A DNA stretch of 64,000 bases from Betaproteobacteria bacterium (GCA_028292435.1 JAQGMI010000010.1:1-64000); one strand, 5' to 3'; positions 9,762 through 18,534 are shown, numbered from the stretch's first letter. The notes: a model not told the origin generated them from the letters alone. A program made the numbers and translations.

Positions 9762-12700
9762 GCGTCGAAAGATAACGTTTTAACTGGAAAGTTTTGACGT
9801 AAGCGTCGAGCTCGTTCAGCAGGTCGCGGCATTGCGGCGTGCTGGTCAGCAGAGACGCAAGCTTCGCTTCAATGCCGCGCACGTAACCGATGTTGCCGAG
9901 CGCGATGAGCTCCTCGATATGCGCATCGTCGAGCCGTGCCCGGTGCGCGTTCAGTTTTTCGTCACGGCTCAACGCCGTCTCGTCTTTGGCGCTGGTCCAG
10001 TCGAGGGCGAGATGCTTTTGCAACAGATTCAGCAGGCGCGGAATCACCACGGGCTTGACCAGGAATTCGCAGTTCTCGGACGTTTCGTCGCGCAGATGCT
10101 GGCTTTCGAACGCGTTGGCCGACACCATGACGATCGGCAGTTTCATGAAGCCAAGCGCGCGGATCCGCCTGACGACTTCCCAGCCGTCGTAGCCGGGCAT
10201 CGATACATCCAGCAGTAGCACGTCCGGCGAGCACTGCGGCAGAAGCTGCATGCACTGCGCGCCGTCGCTCGCGGAAAATAAACTGAAGCCGAGCGGCCCG
10301 AGCGTGTCCCGCATCAGCATGCGGTGATCGGCATCGTCGTCGACGACCAGAATTTTTCTGCGCGGGCCGAGATAGCCGGTGACGCGCGCCTCGATGCGCG
10401 GCGCGATTGCCTTGCTTCTGTCGGCGGTGAGCAGCATGCGCACGCGGAAGACACTGCCTTCCCCGGGCACGCTGGTGGCGGAAATATCGCCGCCCATGAT
10501 CTGCGCGAGCAGATCGCTGATGGTGAGGCCGAGCCCGGTGCCGGCAACACCGGTCGCTGCGGCGCCGCGCTCGAATGGCTCGAATACGCGCTTGAGTTCC
10601 GCTGCGGCAATACCGGCGCCCGTGTCCCGGACTTCGAATTCGACGAGTTGGCGCCGGTACGCAACGCGCAGCGTCACGGTGCCTTTTTCGGTGTATTTGA
10701 TGGCATTCGAAAGCAGGTTGATCAGGATCTGGCGCAGCCGCTTCTCATCGGTGAGCACGACGGCGGGCAGCGGATCGGCGATTTCGAGCTTGAGCGCCAG
10801 CCCCTTGCTTTCGGCGAGCAGCTCGAACATCTGCACGAGCTGATCGATGAATTCGGGAAACGGCAAAGGATCGCGCCGGAGCACGATTTTGCCGGCTTCG
10901 ATTTTTGCCATATCGAGCAGGCCGTCGATCAGCACGGAAAGATGTTCGCCGCTGCGCTTGATGACTTTCAACGCGCGCCGGCGCGGCAGCTCCTGCGATT
11001 CGCCTTCATCAAGCAGGTGCGCGTAACCGAGAATTGCGTTCAACGGCGTGCGCAGCTCATGGCTGATGCCAAGCAGGTAGCGGCCTTTGGCCAGATTCGC
11101 CGCTTCGGCGACCTCCTTGGCGCGCTTGAGCGCGGCGTCGGTCTGCTGGTGCGCTTCGACCTCCTGGCGCAGCAACTGGTTGTGCCGCAGCGATTCCTCG
11201 CGCGCGCGATGCCGGCTTTCCTGCGCGAGCACAAACAGCCACGACGTAACGCCGGCAATCAAGGTGAGGCACAGGAACACTTTGAGCAATGGCATCCTGA
11301 GCTGCGCGTAAAGCACGTCGCCGTCGAGCGTCTCCTGAAAATAAACGAGACCGATGACGGTGGCTATGAGTCCCGTGGCGAGCACGAAGCGCGTCATGTA
11401 TTGGCCGATGCGCGAATCGAGCGCAGCGATGACGTTGGATGGCAGCAGCAGTCCCAGGAAACCGATCACCTGGTCGTGCAACTGCGCGTTTTGCTTGCAT
11501 GAATCATTGCATCGTGCATCGAGCGAGCAGCACAGCGAACAGATCGTTCCGGCATAGGCGGGGCAGTACGCGACGTCCTCAGACTCGAAGCTGTGCTCGC
11601 ATACGCAGCAGCGCACCACCGCCGAGTCCCAGTCGCTCTTGGGCTTGCGCGCGAGATAATATTTGCCGCCGGTGATTTTGGCGATGAGCGGCGCGGCGGC
11701 GAACGCAATACCGAACGCAAGGAATGCGGACAGCGCTTTGCAGACGTCGCCGAGCAGGCCGCCATAGGCCGCCATTGAAACCGCCGTCGCAATCGCCATC
11801 GCGCCGATGCCGACCGGATTGATGTCGTAAAGATGCGCGCGCTTGAATTCGATCGACGGCGGACTGAGCCCTAAGCGCTTGTTGACGACGAGATCCGCGA
11901 CGAGCGCACCGACCCACGCAATTGCCACGTTCGCGTAAATGCCGAGAATGGTCTCGAGCGCTCTGAAAATGCCGAGTTCGGTCAGCAATAAAGCGATGAC
12001 GACGTTGAACACGACCCACACGACGCGTCCCGGATGGCTTTGCGTCATGCGCGAAAAGAAGTTCGACCACGCAATCGAACCCGCGTAGGCGTTGGTCACA
12101 TTGATTTTCAACTGCGACACGATAACGAAGAGTCCGGTCGCAATCAGCGCGATGTCGGGCGACGAAAATACGTAATTAAACGCGGTCAGGTACATCTGCG
12201 TCGGTTCGCCGGCCTGACCGGCGGGCACTTCGTGCTGAATGGCCAGAAACGCAAGAAAAGAACCGGCGAGCAGTTTGAGCGCGCCCGGAATAATCCAGCC
12301 TGGCCCGGCCGAGACAAGGGCAATCCACCAGCGCGCGCGCGTCTTTGCGGTCGGTCGCGGCAGAAAGCGCAGAAAATCGACCTGCTCGCCGATTTGCACG
12401 ACGAGCGACATTGCGACGGTCGCGGCGGCGCCGTACTGCAGGATGTTAAAACTGCCGTCCGCTTCGCCGTGCTGGCCGGCGAAACTCTTCCATTGCGAGA
12501 ACAATTCAGGGGATTGCGCCGCGACGAACGCGAACGGTAAAACGTGCAGGACCAGCCACAGCGGCTGTGTCCACGTCTGGAAGCGGCTGATCAGCGTAAT
12601 GCCGTGTGTGACCAGCGGGATGACTGCGAGCGCGCTCACGATATAGCCGACAGGCAGCGGCACGTCGAGACATAATTTGAGCGCGTGCGCCATGATTGCC

Positions 12701-13101
12701 GCTTCGATCGCGAAAAAAATGAACGTAAACGACGCATAAATCAGTGACGTGATCGTCGAGCCGAGGTACCCGAAGCCGGCGCCGCGCGTCAGCAGATCCA
12801 TGTCGACGCCGTACTTGGCTGCGTAGTAACTGATCGGCAGCCCGGTAAGGAATATCAGGATGCTCACCGAGACGATCGCCCAGATCGCGTTCGTGAAGCC
12901 GTAATTGAGGGTAATCGCGCCGCCGATTGCCTCAAGTGCGAGAAACGAAATCGCGCCGAGCGCCGTGTTGGCGACGCGAAAATTCGACCATCGGCGCGCC
13001 TTGGTCGAAGTGAAGCGCAACGCGTAATCCTCAAGCGTCTGGTTCGCTACCCAGCGATTGTAATCGCGGCGAACGGGAACGATTCTCTGGATGGCCATCA
13101 T
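9724..13101 (-). CDS. NCS1-type permease / Cys-rich module / histidine kinase / receiver fusion sensor
   Basis: Counting from a possible upstream start at 13173, residues 45-505 are a complete NCS1 permease (cytosine/allantoin/hydantoin type, about 12 membrane segments). Residues 519-560 hold nine Cys (522, 523, 525, 537, 545, 548, 549, 555, 559). Two more membrane segments (595-650) and a coiled coil precede a HisKA/HATPase kinase (H705 in SHELRTP, N box 819-831, DTGAG 850-854, GTGLGL 878-883). A receiver follows (D945-947, D989, K1040), then a 90-residue tail. It looks like a transporter turned sensor that detects an extracellular nitrogen compound. Met20, Met25 and Met26 are better starts than the one at 13173; the coordinates use Met25, 14 bases after an AAAGGA. 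It is divergent from the amide/urea operon, which suggests the ligand is urea or an amide (inference). Confidence 0.9.
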   Translation of the reverse strand: MMAIQRIVPVRRDYNRWVANQTLEDYALRFTSTKARRWSNFRVANTALGAISFLALEAIGGAITLNYGFTNAIWAIVSVSILIFLTGLPISYYAAKYGVDMDLLTRGAGFGYLGSTITSLIYASFTFIFFAIEAAIMAHALKLCLDVPLPVGYIVSALAVIPLVTHGITLISRFQTWTQPLWLVLHVLPFAFVAAQSPELFSQWKSFAGQHGEADGSFNILQYGAAATVAMSLVVQIGEQVDFLRFLPRPTAKTRARWWIALVSAGPGWIIPGALKLLAGSFLAFLAIQHEVPAGQAGEPTQMYLTAFNYVFSSPDIALIATGLFVIVSQLKINVTNAYAGSIAWSNFFSRMTQSHPGRVVWVVFNVVIALLLTELGIFRALETILGIYANVAIAWVGALVADLVVNKRLGLSPPSIEFKRAHLYDINPVGIGAMAIATAVSMAAYGGLLGDVCKALSAFLAFGIAFAAAPLIAKITGGKYYLARKPKSDWDSAVVRCCVCEHSFESEDVAYCPAYAGTICSLCCSLDARCNDSCKQNAQLHDQVIGFLGLLLPSNVIAALDSRIGQYMTRFVLATGLIATVIGLVYFQETLDGDVLYAQLRMPLLKVFLCLTLIAGVTSWLFVLAQESRHRAREESLRHNQLLRQEVEAHQQTDAALKRAKEVAEAANLAKGRYLLGISHELRTPLNAILGYAHLLDEGESQELPRRRALKVIKRSGEHLSVLIDGLLDMAKIEAGKIVLRRDPLPFPEFIDQLVQMFELLAESKGLALKLEIADPLPAVVLTDEKRLRQILINLLSNAIKYTEKGTVTLRVAYRRQLVEFEVRDTGAGIAAAELKRVFEPFERGAAATGVAGTGLGLTISDLLAQIMGGDISATSVPGEGSVFRVRMLLTADRSKAIAPRIEARVTGYLGPRRKILVVDDDADHRMLMRDTLGPLGFSLFSASDGAQCMQLLPQCSPDVLLLDVSMPGYDGWEVVRRIRALGFMKLPIVMVSANAFESQHLRDETSENCEFLVKPVVIPRLLNLLQKHLALDWTSAKDETALSRDEKLNAHRARLDDAHIEELIALGNIGYVRGIEAKLASLLTSTPQCRDLLNELDAYVKTFQLKRYLSTLEGLHRGARQHS

Positions 13102-13162
13102 GTGACGCGACGTCATCCTTTCGATGCATGCATTGTTGTGCGGTTTCGGCACGCCTTGTACT

Positions 13163-13174
13163 GGTGCGCGCACC
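13163..13174. promoter_or_regulatory. 12-base perfect palindrome, possible operator
   Basis: The sequence GGTGCGCGCACC is its own reverse complement. It lies 62 bases upstream of the chosen sensor start and downstream of the sensor sigma-54 site, in the leader. The half-sites are in the opposite order to NtrC sites (GCACC...GGTGC), so NtrC binding is not claimed. It could be an operator for the adjacent LuxR-type regulator. Confidence 0.35.
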
Positions 13175-13255
13175 GTCTGTCACGCACTAATAAGAAGAAT
13201 GCTTTTGCGTCCAGCCCGCGGTCGTGAAACCCGCACGGCCGCTATGCTGCGTTGT

Positions 13256-13271
13256 AGCAAAAGTCGCACCA
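13256..13271 (-). promoter_or_regulatory. sigma-54 (-24/-12) promoter for the sensor operon
   Basis: Read on the minus strand: TGGTGC-GACTT-TTGCT. The invariant GG (-24) and GC (-12) are exactly ten bases apart, the -12 element matches the TTGCW consensus fully, and four of six bases match TGGCAC. The predicted transcript start is near 13245, leaving a leader of about 144 bases before the sensor gene. Confidence 0.5.
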
Positions 13272-13301
13272 GTTTGTTCGCCGCAATATAAGTTCTCCTA
13301 T

Positions 13302-13319
13302 GTAGACGGCGTCGTCTAC
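13302..13319. promoter_or_regulatory. 7-4-7 inverted repeat upstream of urtA-1
   Basis: GTAGACG and CGTCTAC are separated by GCGT, giving a perfect dyad of operator size about 120 bases before the urtA-1 start. With arms this short, a protein-binding site is more likely than a terminator. The cognate protein is unknown; the island's LuxR-type regulator is a candidate. Confidence 0.35.
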
Positions 13320-13440
13320 GTATTTTCGCGTATTGGTGCATTGCATCAATCCCGCTACTGTCGGCTCGTCGAAGGCAATTGCAGTCAGGATTCGGCGATT
13401 TCAGCGCTCACAGTCGTTTTCCAAATTTAAAGGGGTGTCC

Positions 13441-14736
13441 ATGTCCAAGCACGATGATTCCAGCAAGAGGCCGGGCGGGGCCCGGTTCACGCCGTCCGCA
13501 GAAACGCCGTCACAGATGCGCCGCAGGATTTTGCAGGGCATCGCCGCACTGCCGGCACTTTCGCTGCCGGGTTTTGCGATGGCGCAGCAATTTCCGACAG
13601 CCAAAGTCAACACGACGAAGCTGGCGATGACTGAAACCGAGGTCACGGTCGGGCAGTTGCATTCGGCGACCGGCACGATGGCGATTTCGGAAACCGGCTC
13701 GATCCAGGCCGAACAACTCGCGATCGACCAGATCAATGCGATGGGCGGCATCCTCGGCCGCAAGATCAAGGTCATTAAAGAAGACGGCGCGTCGGACTGG
13801 CCGACGTTTGCCGAGAAGTCCAAAAAGCTGCTCATCAACGACCACTGCGCGGCAGTCTTCGGCTGCTGGACTTCAGCCTCGCGCAAGGCCGTGTTGCCCG
13901 TGTTCGAAAAAGAAAACGGATTGCTCTACTACCCGACGTTCTATGAAGGACTCGAGCAGTCCAAGAACGTGTTTTATACGGGGCAGGAAGCGACCCAGCA
14001 GATTCTGTACAGCCTCGAATGGGCCAAGAAGGAGAAAAAAGCCGGCACTTTCTTCTTGATCGGCTCGGACTACATCTGGCCGCGCACGTCGATGAAAATC
14101 GCGCGCAAGCACATCGAGAACTTCCAGAAGGGCAAAGTCGTCGGTGAAGAATATTATCCGCTCGGCAGCACGAACTTCGGTTCGCTGATGAACAAGATCA
14201 AGCTGCAAAAGCCCGAGTGCATTTTCGCCGCGGTGGTTGGCGGATCCAACGTTGCGTTCTACAAAGCGCTGAAGGCCGCCGGTATCACGGGCGACAAGCA
14301 GTTGCTGGTTACGTTGTCCGTCACCGAAGATGAGATGACCGGCGTTGGCGGTGAAAACTTCGCCGGCTTCTATTCGTCGATGAAGTACTTTCAGTCGCTC
14401 GATAACGAGAACAACAAGAAGTTTGTCGCTGCGTTCAAGGCCAAATACGGCAAGGACTCGGTGATCGGCGATGTGACGCAGGCCGGCTACCTCGGTCCGT
14501 GGCTGTGGAAAGCCGCAGTCGAGCGCGCCGGCAGCTTCGATGTCGACAAAGTCGTCGCCGCTTCGCCGGGAATCGAACTTAAGCAAGCGCCCGAAGGTTA
14601 CGTGAAGCTCGATGCGAACCACCATCTGTGGAGCAAATCGCGCATTGCGATGGGCATGCCGGACGCCACCTTCAAGGTCGTCGCCGAGTCGCCTGAGCTC
14701 ATCAAGCCGGATCCATTCCCCAAGGGTTATCAATAA
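13441..14736 (+). CDS. urtA: urea/short-amide ABC transporter, substrate-binding protein (copy 1)
   Basis: This 431-residue periplasmic binding protein of the UrtA/FmdD group (Leu/Ile/Val-binding fold) captures the solute and delivers it to UrtBC. An N-terminal export signal (about 25-50) contains consecutive arginines before a hydrophobic run ending in GFAMA, which could be a Tat signal. Family landmarks are [18 protein letters not shown], the GCWTSASRKAVLPVFE stretch, NGLLYYP and the C-terminal LWSKSRIA region. The start at 13441 sits five bases after AAGGGG; an upstream in-frame start at 13333 has no such site. It is the first gene of an operon running to 23609. The presence of formamidase and amidase downstream suggests amides as well as urea are bound (inference). 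Confidence 0.92.
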   Translation: MSKHDDSSKRPGGARFTPSAETPSQMRRRILQGIAALPALSLPGFAMAQQFPTAKVNTTKLAMTETEVTVGQLHSATGTMAISETGSIQAEQLAIDQINAMGGILGRKIKVIKEDGASDWPTFAEKSKKLLINDHCAAVFGCWTSASRKAVLPVFEKENGLLYYPTFYEGLEQSKNVFYTGQEATQQILYSLEWAKKEKKAGTFFLIGSDYIWPRTSMKIARKHIENFQKGKVVGEEYYPLGSTNFGSLMNKIKLQKPECIFAAVVGGSNVAFYKALKAAGITGDKQLLVTLSVTEDEMTGVGGENFAGFYSSMKYFQSLDNENNKKFVAAFKAKYGKDSVIGDVTQAGYLGPWLWKAAVERAGSFDVDKVVAASPGIELKQAPEGYVKLDANHHLWSKSRIAMGMPDATFKVVAESPELIKPDPFPKGYQ

Positions 14737-14753
14737 GCAGTCGAGCTAAAAAA

Positions 14754-14778
14754 AGTGCGGCCGTGACCCGGCCGCACT
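14754..14778 (+). terminator. stem-loop between urtA-1 and urtB-1 (attenuator or 3' stabiliser)
   Basis: AGTGCGGCCG (14754-14763) pairs perfectly with CGGCCGCACT (14769-14778) around a five-base loop. There is no T-run after it on the plus strand, so it is probably not a full terminator. Such hairpins after binding-protein genes usually protect the upstream mRNA or reduce read-through, making more UrtA than membrane parts. A matching hairpin lies after urtA-2. Confidence 0.6.
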
Positions 14779-14798
14779 GTCAACCCCAGGGAGCGCGC

Positions 14799-15713
14799 AT
14801 GCAATTTTCTGAAATGCTGAACATCGGTTTGATGCAGGGCTTCGCCGGACTAAGCCTGTTCGCGGTGCTGTTGCTGATGGGACTCGGCCTCGCGATCATT
14901 TTTGGCCAGATGGGCGTCATCAACATGGCGCACGGCGAGTTCATGACTATCGGCGCCTATACCATTTATCTCGGCTCGCACCTGACGAGCCATTACGCGC
15001 CGGCTCTCGTGCCGATCTATTTTCCATTCGCGATCGTACTCGCATTCGGGTTCGCATTCGTCGGTGGCTGGCTGGTCGAATGGGGCCTCATCCGTCATCT
15101 CTACAAGCGGCCGCTGGATACTTTGCTCGCGACCTGGGGCATCAGCCTCGCGATGCAGCAGTGTTTCCGGACTTTCATCGGGCCCAAGGAAGTCAGCCCG
15201 ACCTTGCCTGACTGGCTGCTCGGATCATGGGCGCCGTCTCCGGGGCTCGATATTCCGATCAACGGACTGTTCGTGCTTGCGCTTACCGCTGTCGTTACCG
15301 GCGGTGTATTGCTAGCACTCAATCGCAGCCGCTGGGGCCTGCGTGTGCGCGCCACGGTCAGCAATCGCGTGATGGCCAACGCCATCGGTATCGATACCAC
15401 CAAGACCGACCGCCTGACGTTCGCCATCGGCTGCGGCATCGCCGGCATGGCAGGCGCGGCATTCACGACGATCGGCTCGACCGGGCCGACCTCGGGCCAA
15501 CTCTACATCGTCGATTCGTTTCTCGTGGTGACGTTCGGCGGTGCGGCGAGTCTGCTTGGCACGGTGGTCTCCGCATTCGGCATCGCGCAGACACAGTCGA
15601 TTACCGAATTTTTCCTGCATGGCTCAATGGCCAAGGTTCTTACTTTGTCACTGATCGTCCTGATCCTGATGATCCGTCCGCAAGGTCTGTTCGCCAGCAA
15701 GGTAAGGCGCTGA
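14799..15713 (+). CDS. urtB: urea/short-amide ABC transporter permease UrtB (short form)
   Basis: This 304-residue inner-membrane permease of the LivH/UrtB family has about eight hydrophobic segments and the family motifs GLGLAIIFGQMGVINMAHGEF, ATWGISLAMQQ, and VDSFLVVTFGGAASLLGT, ending in RPQGLFASK. It lacks the long N-terminal extension found in typical proteobacterial UrtB and in copy 2 of this window (534 residues). The start at 14799 follows AGGGAG by five bases; the frame is open slightly further upstream but through the hairpin. It partners UrtC-1. The short form may mark a system tuned to short amides rather than urea (inference). Confidence 0.9.
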   Translation: MQFSEMLNIGLMQGFAGLSLFAVLLLMGLGLAIIFGQMGVINMAHGEFMTIGAYTIYLGSHLTSHYAPALVPIYFPFAIVLAFGFAFVGGWLVEWGLIRHLYKRPLDTLLATWGISLAMQQCFRTFIGPKEVSPTLPDWLLGSWAPSPGLDIPINGLFVLALTAVVTGGVLLALNRSRWGLRVRATVSNRVMANAIGIDTTKTDRLTFAIGCGIAGMAGAAFTTIGSTGPTSGQLYIVDSFLVVTFGGAASLLGTVVSAFGIAQTQSITEFFLHGSMAKVLTLSLIVLILMIRPQGLFASKVRR

Positions 15714-15767
15714 ACCGATGAGCCGAGCCCGATTCCATTTCGAAACTTTTCTCCGGAGTCCGTCCCG

Positions 15768-17009
15768 ATGATGCAATCGATCCAAGCCCTGATCCGGCGC
15801 TATCAGCTCGCCAGCCTGCTTGTGCTGACGCTGTTGCTGGCGGTGGTGCTGCCACTCACGCTCGATATTTTCCGGCTCAACCTAGTCGGCAAGTACCTGA
15901 CTTATGCATTTGTCGCGGTCGGCCTCGTGATGGTGTGGGGTTATGGCGGCGTGTTGAGCCTGGGGCAGGGCGTCTTCTTCGGCCTCGGCGGCTATGCAAT
16001 GGCAATGTTTCTGAAGCTTGAAGCATCCGACGCGGTGACGACCGCGATTCAATCGACGCCGGGCATTCCCGACTTCATGGACTGGAACCAGTTGACCGCG
16101 CTGCCGGCGTTCTGGGTGCCGTTCAAATCGCTGCCATTGACACTGATTGCGGTTGTCCTGGTACCGACGCTGCTCGCGTGGATCGTGAGCTTCGCCATGT
16201 TCAAGCGACGCGTGGGCGGTGTTTATTTCGCGATCATCACGCAGGCGGTCGCGCTGATCGTCACCGTCCTCATCATCGGGCAGCAGGGCTATACGGGCGG
16301 CGTCAACGGCATGACGGACTTGAAGACCGTGCTCGGCTGGGACACGCGCACCGACCAAGCCAAATATATCTTGTATTACATATGCGTCGCGCTGCTCGTC
16401 GGCAGCATTCTGGTGTGCCGCTGGATTCAGACGGGCAAGGCCGGCACGCTGCTGCTGGCGATGCGCGACAAAGAAGATCGCGTCCGCTTTTCCGGCTACG
16501 ACGTCGCTAACTTCCGGATTTTCACTTTCTGTCTCGCCGCCGCCTTGTCCGGCATCGGCGGTGCCCTGTTCTCACTGCAGGTCGGCTTCATGTCGCCGAG
16601 TTTCGTCGGCATCGTGCCGTCAGTCGAAATGGTGATTTTCGCGGCGGTGGGCGGCCGCATGAGTCTCGTCGGCGCTGTCTACGGCACGCTGCTGGTCAAT
16701 GCCGGCAAGACATTTTTCTCCGAAAGTTTTCCCGACCTCTGGCTGTTTCTCATGGCGGCGCTGTTCATCGGTGTGACGATGGCATTTCCAATGGGCCTCG
16801 CCGGATTGTGGGAGAGCCACATCGTGCCCTGGTGGCAGCGGCGGCGCCTCCACCGCGCGCGTACCACCGGTGGCCTGGCGCCCGCCGCCGCATCGGTTGC
16901 TGAAGCGCCGGTCGCCATAAAGCCCGCGCCTGTCGAGGCGGCCGGTTCCAAATCGTCCGGCAGCCTTCACACAGTCGGCGGACATGGCGCAATTCACGGG
17001 AGCACCTGA
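15768..17009 (+). CDS. urtC: urea/short-amide ABC transporter permease UrtC (copy 1)
   Basis: This 413-residue second permease is of the LivM/UrtC family: a hydrophobic core with VWGYGGVLSLGQGVFFGLGGY, FAIITQAVALI, GQQGYTGGVNGMTDL and LVGAVYGTLLVNAGK motifs. Residues after about 365 form an Ala/Pro/Gly-rich, probably disordered cytoplasmic tail. The start at 15768 has GGAG about ten bases upstream. Its stop overlaps the start of urtD by one base (TGATG), so the two are coupled. It forms the membrane channel with UrtB-1. Confidence 0.92.
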   Translation: MMQSIQALIRRYQLASLLVLTLLLAVVLPLTLDIFRLNLVGKYLTYAFVAVGLVMVWGYGGVLSLGQGVFFGLGGYAMAMFLKLEASDAVTTAIQSTPGIPDFMDWNQLTALPAFWVPFKSLPLTLIAVVLVPTLLAWIVSFAMFKRRVGGVYFAIITQAVALIVTVLIIGQQGYTGGVNGMTDLKTVLGWDTRTDQAKYILYYICVALLVGSILVCRWIQTGKAGTLLLAMRDKEDRVRFSGYDVANFRIFTFCLAAALSGIGGALFSLQVGFMSPSFVGIVPSVEMVIFAAVGGRMSLVGAVYGTLLVNAGKTFFSESFPDLWLFLMAALFIGVTMAFPMGLAGLWESHIVPWWQRRRLHRARTTGGLAPAAASVAEAPVAIKPAPVEAAGSKSSGSLHTVGGHGAIHGST

Positions 17010-17752
17010 TGAGCAATACCGACTTCGCGCTTGCAATCGAAGATCTCACCGTATCGTTCGACGGCTTCAAGGCAATCGATTCGCTGAACCTTTACGTCGA
17101 CCGCAACGAGCTGCGCGTGATCATCGGACCGAACGGCGCCGGCAAAACCACTTTGCTTGATCTTATTTGCGGCAAAACCAAAGCCGAGACCGGCAGCATC
17201 AAGTTTAAAAACACCGAACTGAGCCGGATGGCCGAATACAAGCGCGTGCGTCTTGGCATCGGCCGCAAATTTCAGACGCCGTCGATTTACGAGAACCTGA
17301 CGGTGTTCCAGAACCTCGAGGTCTCGTTTCCAAAGGGGCGTTCGGTGATGGGAGCGCTCGCGTTCAAATGCGACGATGAGGTCAAGGCGCGGGTCCAGGT
17401 CGTCGCCGACGATATTTTTCTCGCCGACCGCCTCGATCTCGAAGCCGGCTTGCTGAGCCACGGTCAGAAACAGTGGCTCGAGATCGGGATGCTGCTGATG
17501 CAGTCGCCGGAACTTTTGCTGCTCGACGAGCCGATCGCCGGGATGAGCGCTCGCGAGCGCGATCTTACCGCTGATCTTTTAAAGCGGATTTCGATTAACC
17601 GCGCGGTGATCGTGATCGAGCACGACATGGATTTCGTCAAGCGCATCGCGCACAAGGTCAACGTCATGCACCAGGGAAAAATGCTCGCTGAAGGGCCTAT
17701 GGAGCAGGTGCAGGCCGATCCCCGGGTGATCGATGTTTATCTGGGTCATTGA
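17009..17752 (+). CDS. urtD: urea/short-amide ABC transporter ATPase UrtD (copy 1)
   Basis: This 247-residue ABC ATPase of the LivG/UrtD type has Walker A GPNGAGKTT, the UrtD-typical GIGRKFQTPSIYENLTVFQNLE segment, the degenerate signature LSHGQKQWLEI (H replaces the second G, as is normal for UrtD), and Walker B LLLLDEPIAGMS followed by IVIEHDMDFV. It hydrolyses ATP on the cytosolic face as a heterodimer with UrtE. It overlaps urtC by one base. Confidence 0.95.
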   Translation: MSNTDFALAIEDLTVSFDGFKAIDSLNLYVDRNELRVIIGPNGAGKTTLLDLICGKTKAETGSIKFKNTELSRMAEYKRVRLGIGRKFQTPSIYENLTVFQNLEVSFPKGRSVMGALAFKCDDEVKARVQVVADDIFLADRLDLEAGLLSHGQKQWLEIGMLLMQSPELLLLDEPIAGMSARERDLTADLLKRISINRAVIVIEHDMDFVKRIAHKVNVMHQGKMLAEGPMEQVQADPRVIDVYLGH

Positions 17753-17782
17753 AATGCGGACGTCAACTCGGAGTGCAACCAC

Positions 17783-18472
17783 ATGCTGAAAGTCACCGAC
17801 CTGTTCGTTGCCTATGGTCAGAGCGAGGCGCTGCATGGCATTTCGTTCGAAGGCAACAAGAACGAAACCGTTGCCATCATGGGCCGCAACGGCATGGGCA
17901 AAACCACGCTGTTCAAAAGTCTGATGGGCATTCTGCCGGTCAAGAGCGGCAGCATCGAAGTCGCCGGCAGCGAAGTTTCTAAAGATGCGAGCTTCCGCCG
18001 CGTGGCCAAAGGCATTGCGTACGTGCCGCAGGGCCGCATGATTTTTCCCACGCTGAGCGTCGAGGAAAACATCCAGACCGGCATGGAGAACTCCAAAACG
18101 CGGCGCATTCCGGAAGAAATCTTTGCGCTTTTTCCGGTGCTCTGGGACATGCGCCGTCGCAAGGGCGGCAATCTGTCGGGCGGGCAGCAACAGCAGCTCG
18201 CGATTGCACGCGCGCTGGTGACCGAGCCGAAAGTGCTGTTGCTCGACGAGCCGACCGAAGGCATCCAGCCCTCGATCATCAAGGACATCGCCAAAGCGCT
18301 CAACGAAATCCGCAAGCTGCGCGAAATCACGATCATCGTTTCCGAGCAGGTGTTGAGCTTCGCGATGGACGTTGCCGACCGCTTGTTCGTGATCGAAGGC
18401 GGCCGTCTCGTGCATGAAACGTCGCGCGCCGACACCAATGTGACGCGCATCAAGCAATACCTGTCCGTATAG
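17783..18472 (+). CDS. urtE: urea/short-amide ABC transporter ATPase UrtE (copy 1)
   Basis: This 229-residue ABC ATPase of the LivF/UrtE type has Walker A GRNGMGKTT, AYVPQGRMIFPTLSVEEN, the signature LSGGQQQQLAIARAL, and Walker B VLLLDEPTEGIQPSIIKDI. The GMGKT form (Met for Val/Ala) and the EGIQPSII motif are UrtE features. The start at 17783 is ten bases after GGAG. It is the last transporter gene, 62 bases before formamidase, with no terminator between. Confidence 0.95.
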   Translation: MLKVTDLFVAYGQSEALHGISFEGNKNETVAIMGRNGMGKTTLFKSLMGILPVKSGSIEVAGSEVSKDASFRRVAKGIAYVPQGRMIFPTLSVEENIQTGMENSKTRRIPEEIFALFPVLWDMRRRKGGNLSGGQQQQLAIARALVTEPKVLLLDEPTEGIQPSIIKDIAKALNEIRKLREITIIVSEQVLSFAMDVADRLFVIEGGRLVHETSRADTNVTRIKQYLSV

Positions 18473-18534
18473 ATTGCTTTGATCCGTTTTTTTCTTAAAG
18501 TTACCTCGACCACAACACCGCCAGGAGAAGCTAC

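Larger units (their letters stand above)
13102..13440. promoter_or_regulatory. divergent control region between the sensor operon and urtA-1
   Basis: This 339-base stretch has no gene and separates the minus-strand sensor operon from the plus-strand urt/amidase operon, so it must hold both promoters. It contains a minus-strand sigma-54 site (13256-13271), two perfect dyads (13163-13174 and 13302-13319) and only weak GG-N10-GC matches facing urtA-1 (best at 13362-13377). Confidence 0.6.

Noticed and set aside
10324..11502. 392-codon frame opposite the kinase half of the sensor
   Set aside because: A shadow of the third-position GC bias; the kinase motifs on the minus strand are complete.
13163..13174. 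NtrC binding site at GGTGCGCGCACC
   Set aside because: NtrC sites have the half-sites in the order GCACC...GGTGC with a spacer; here the order is reversed and there is no spacer.
13362..13377. Sigma-54 promoter for urtA-1 (GG-N10-GC at 13363-13376)
   Set aside because: Spacing fits but few other consensus bases match; other equally weak GG-N10-GC matches occur at 13237 and 13394, so chance is likely.
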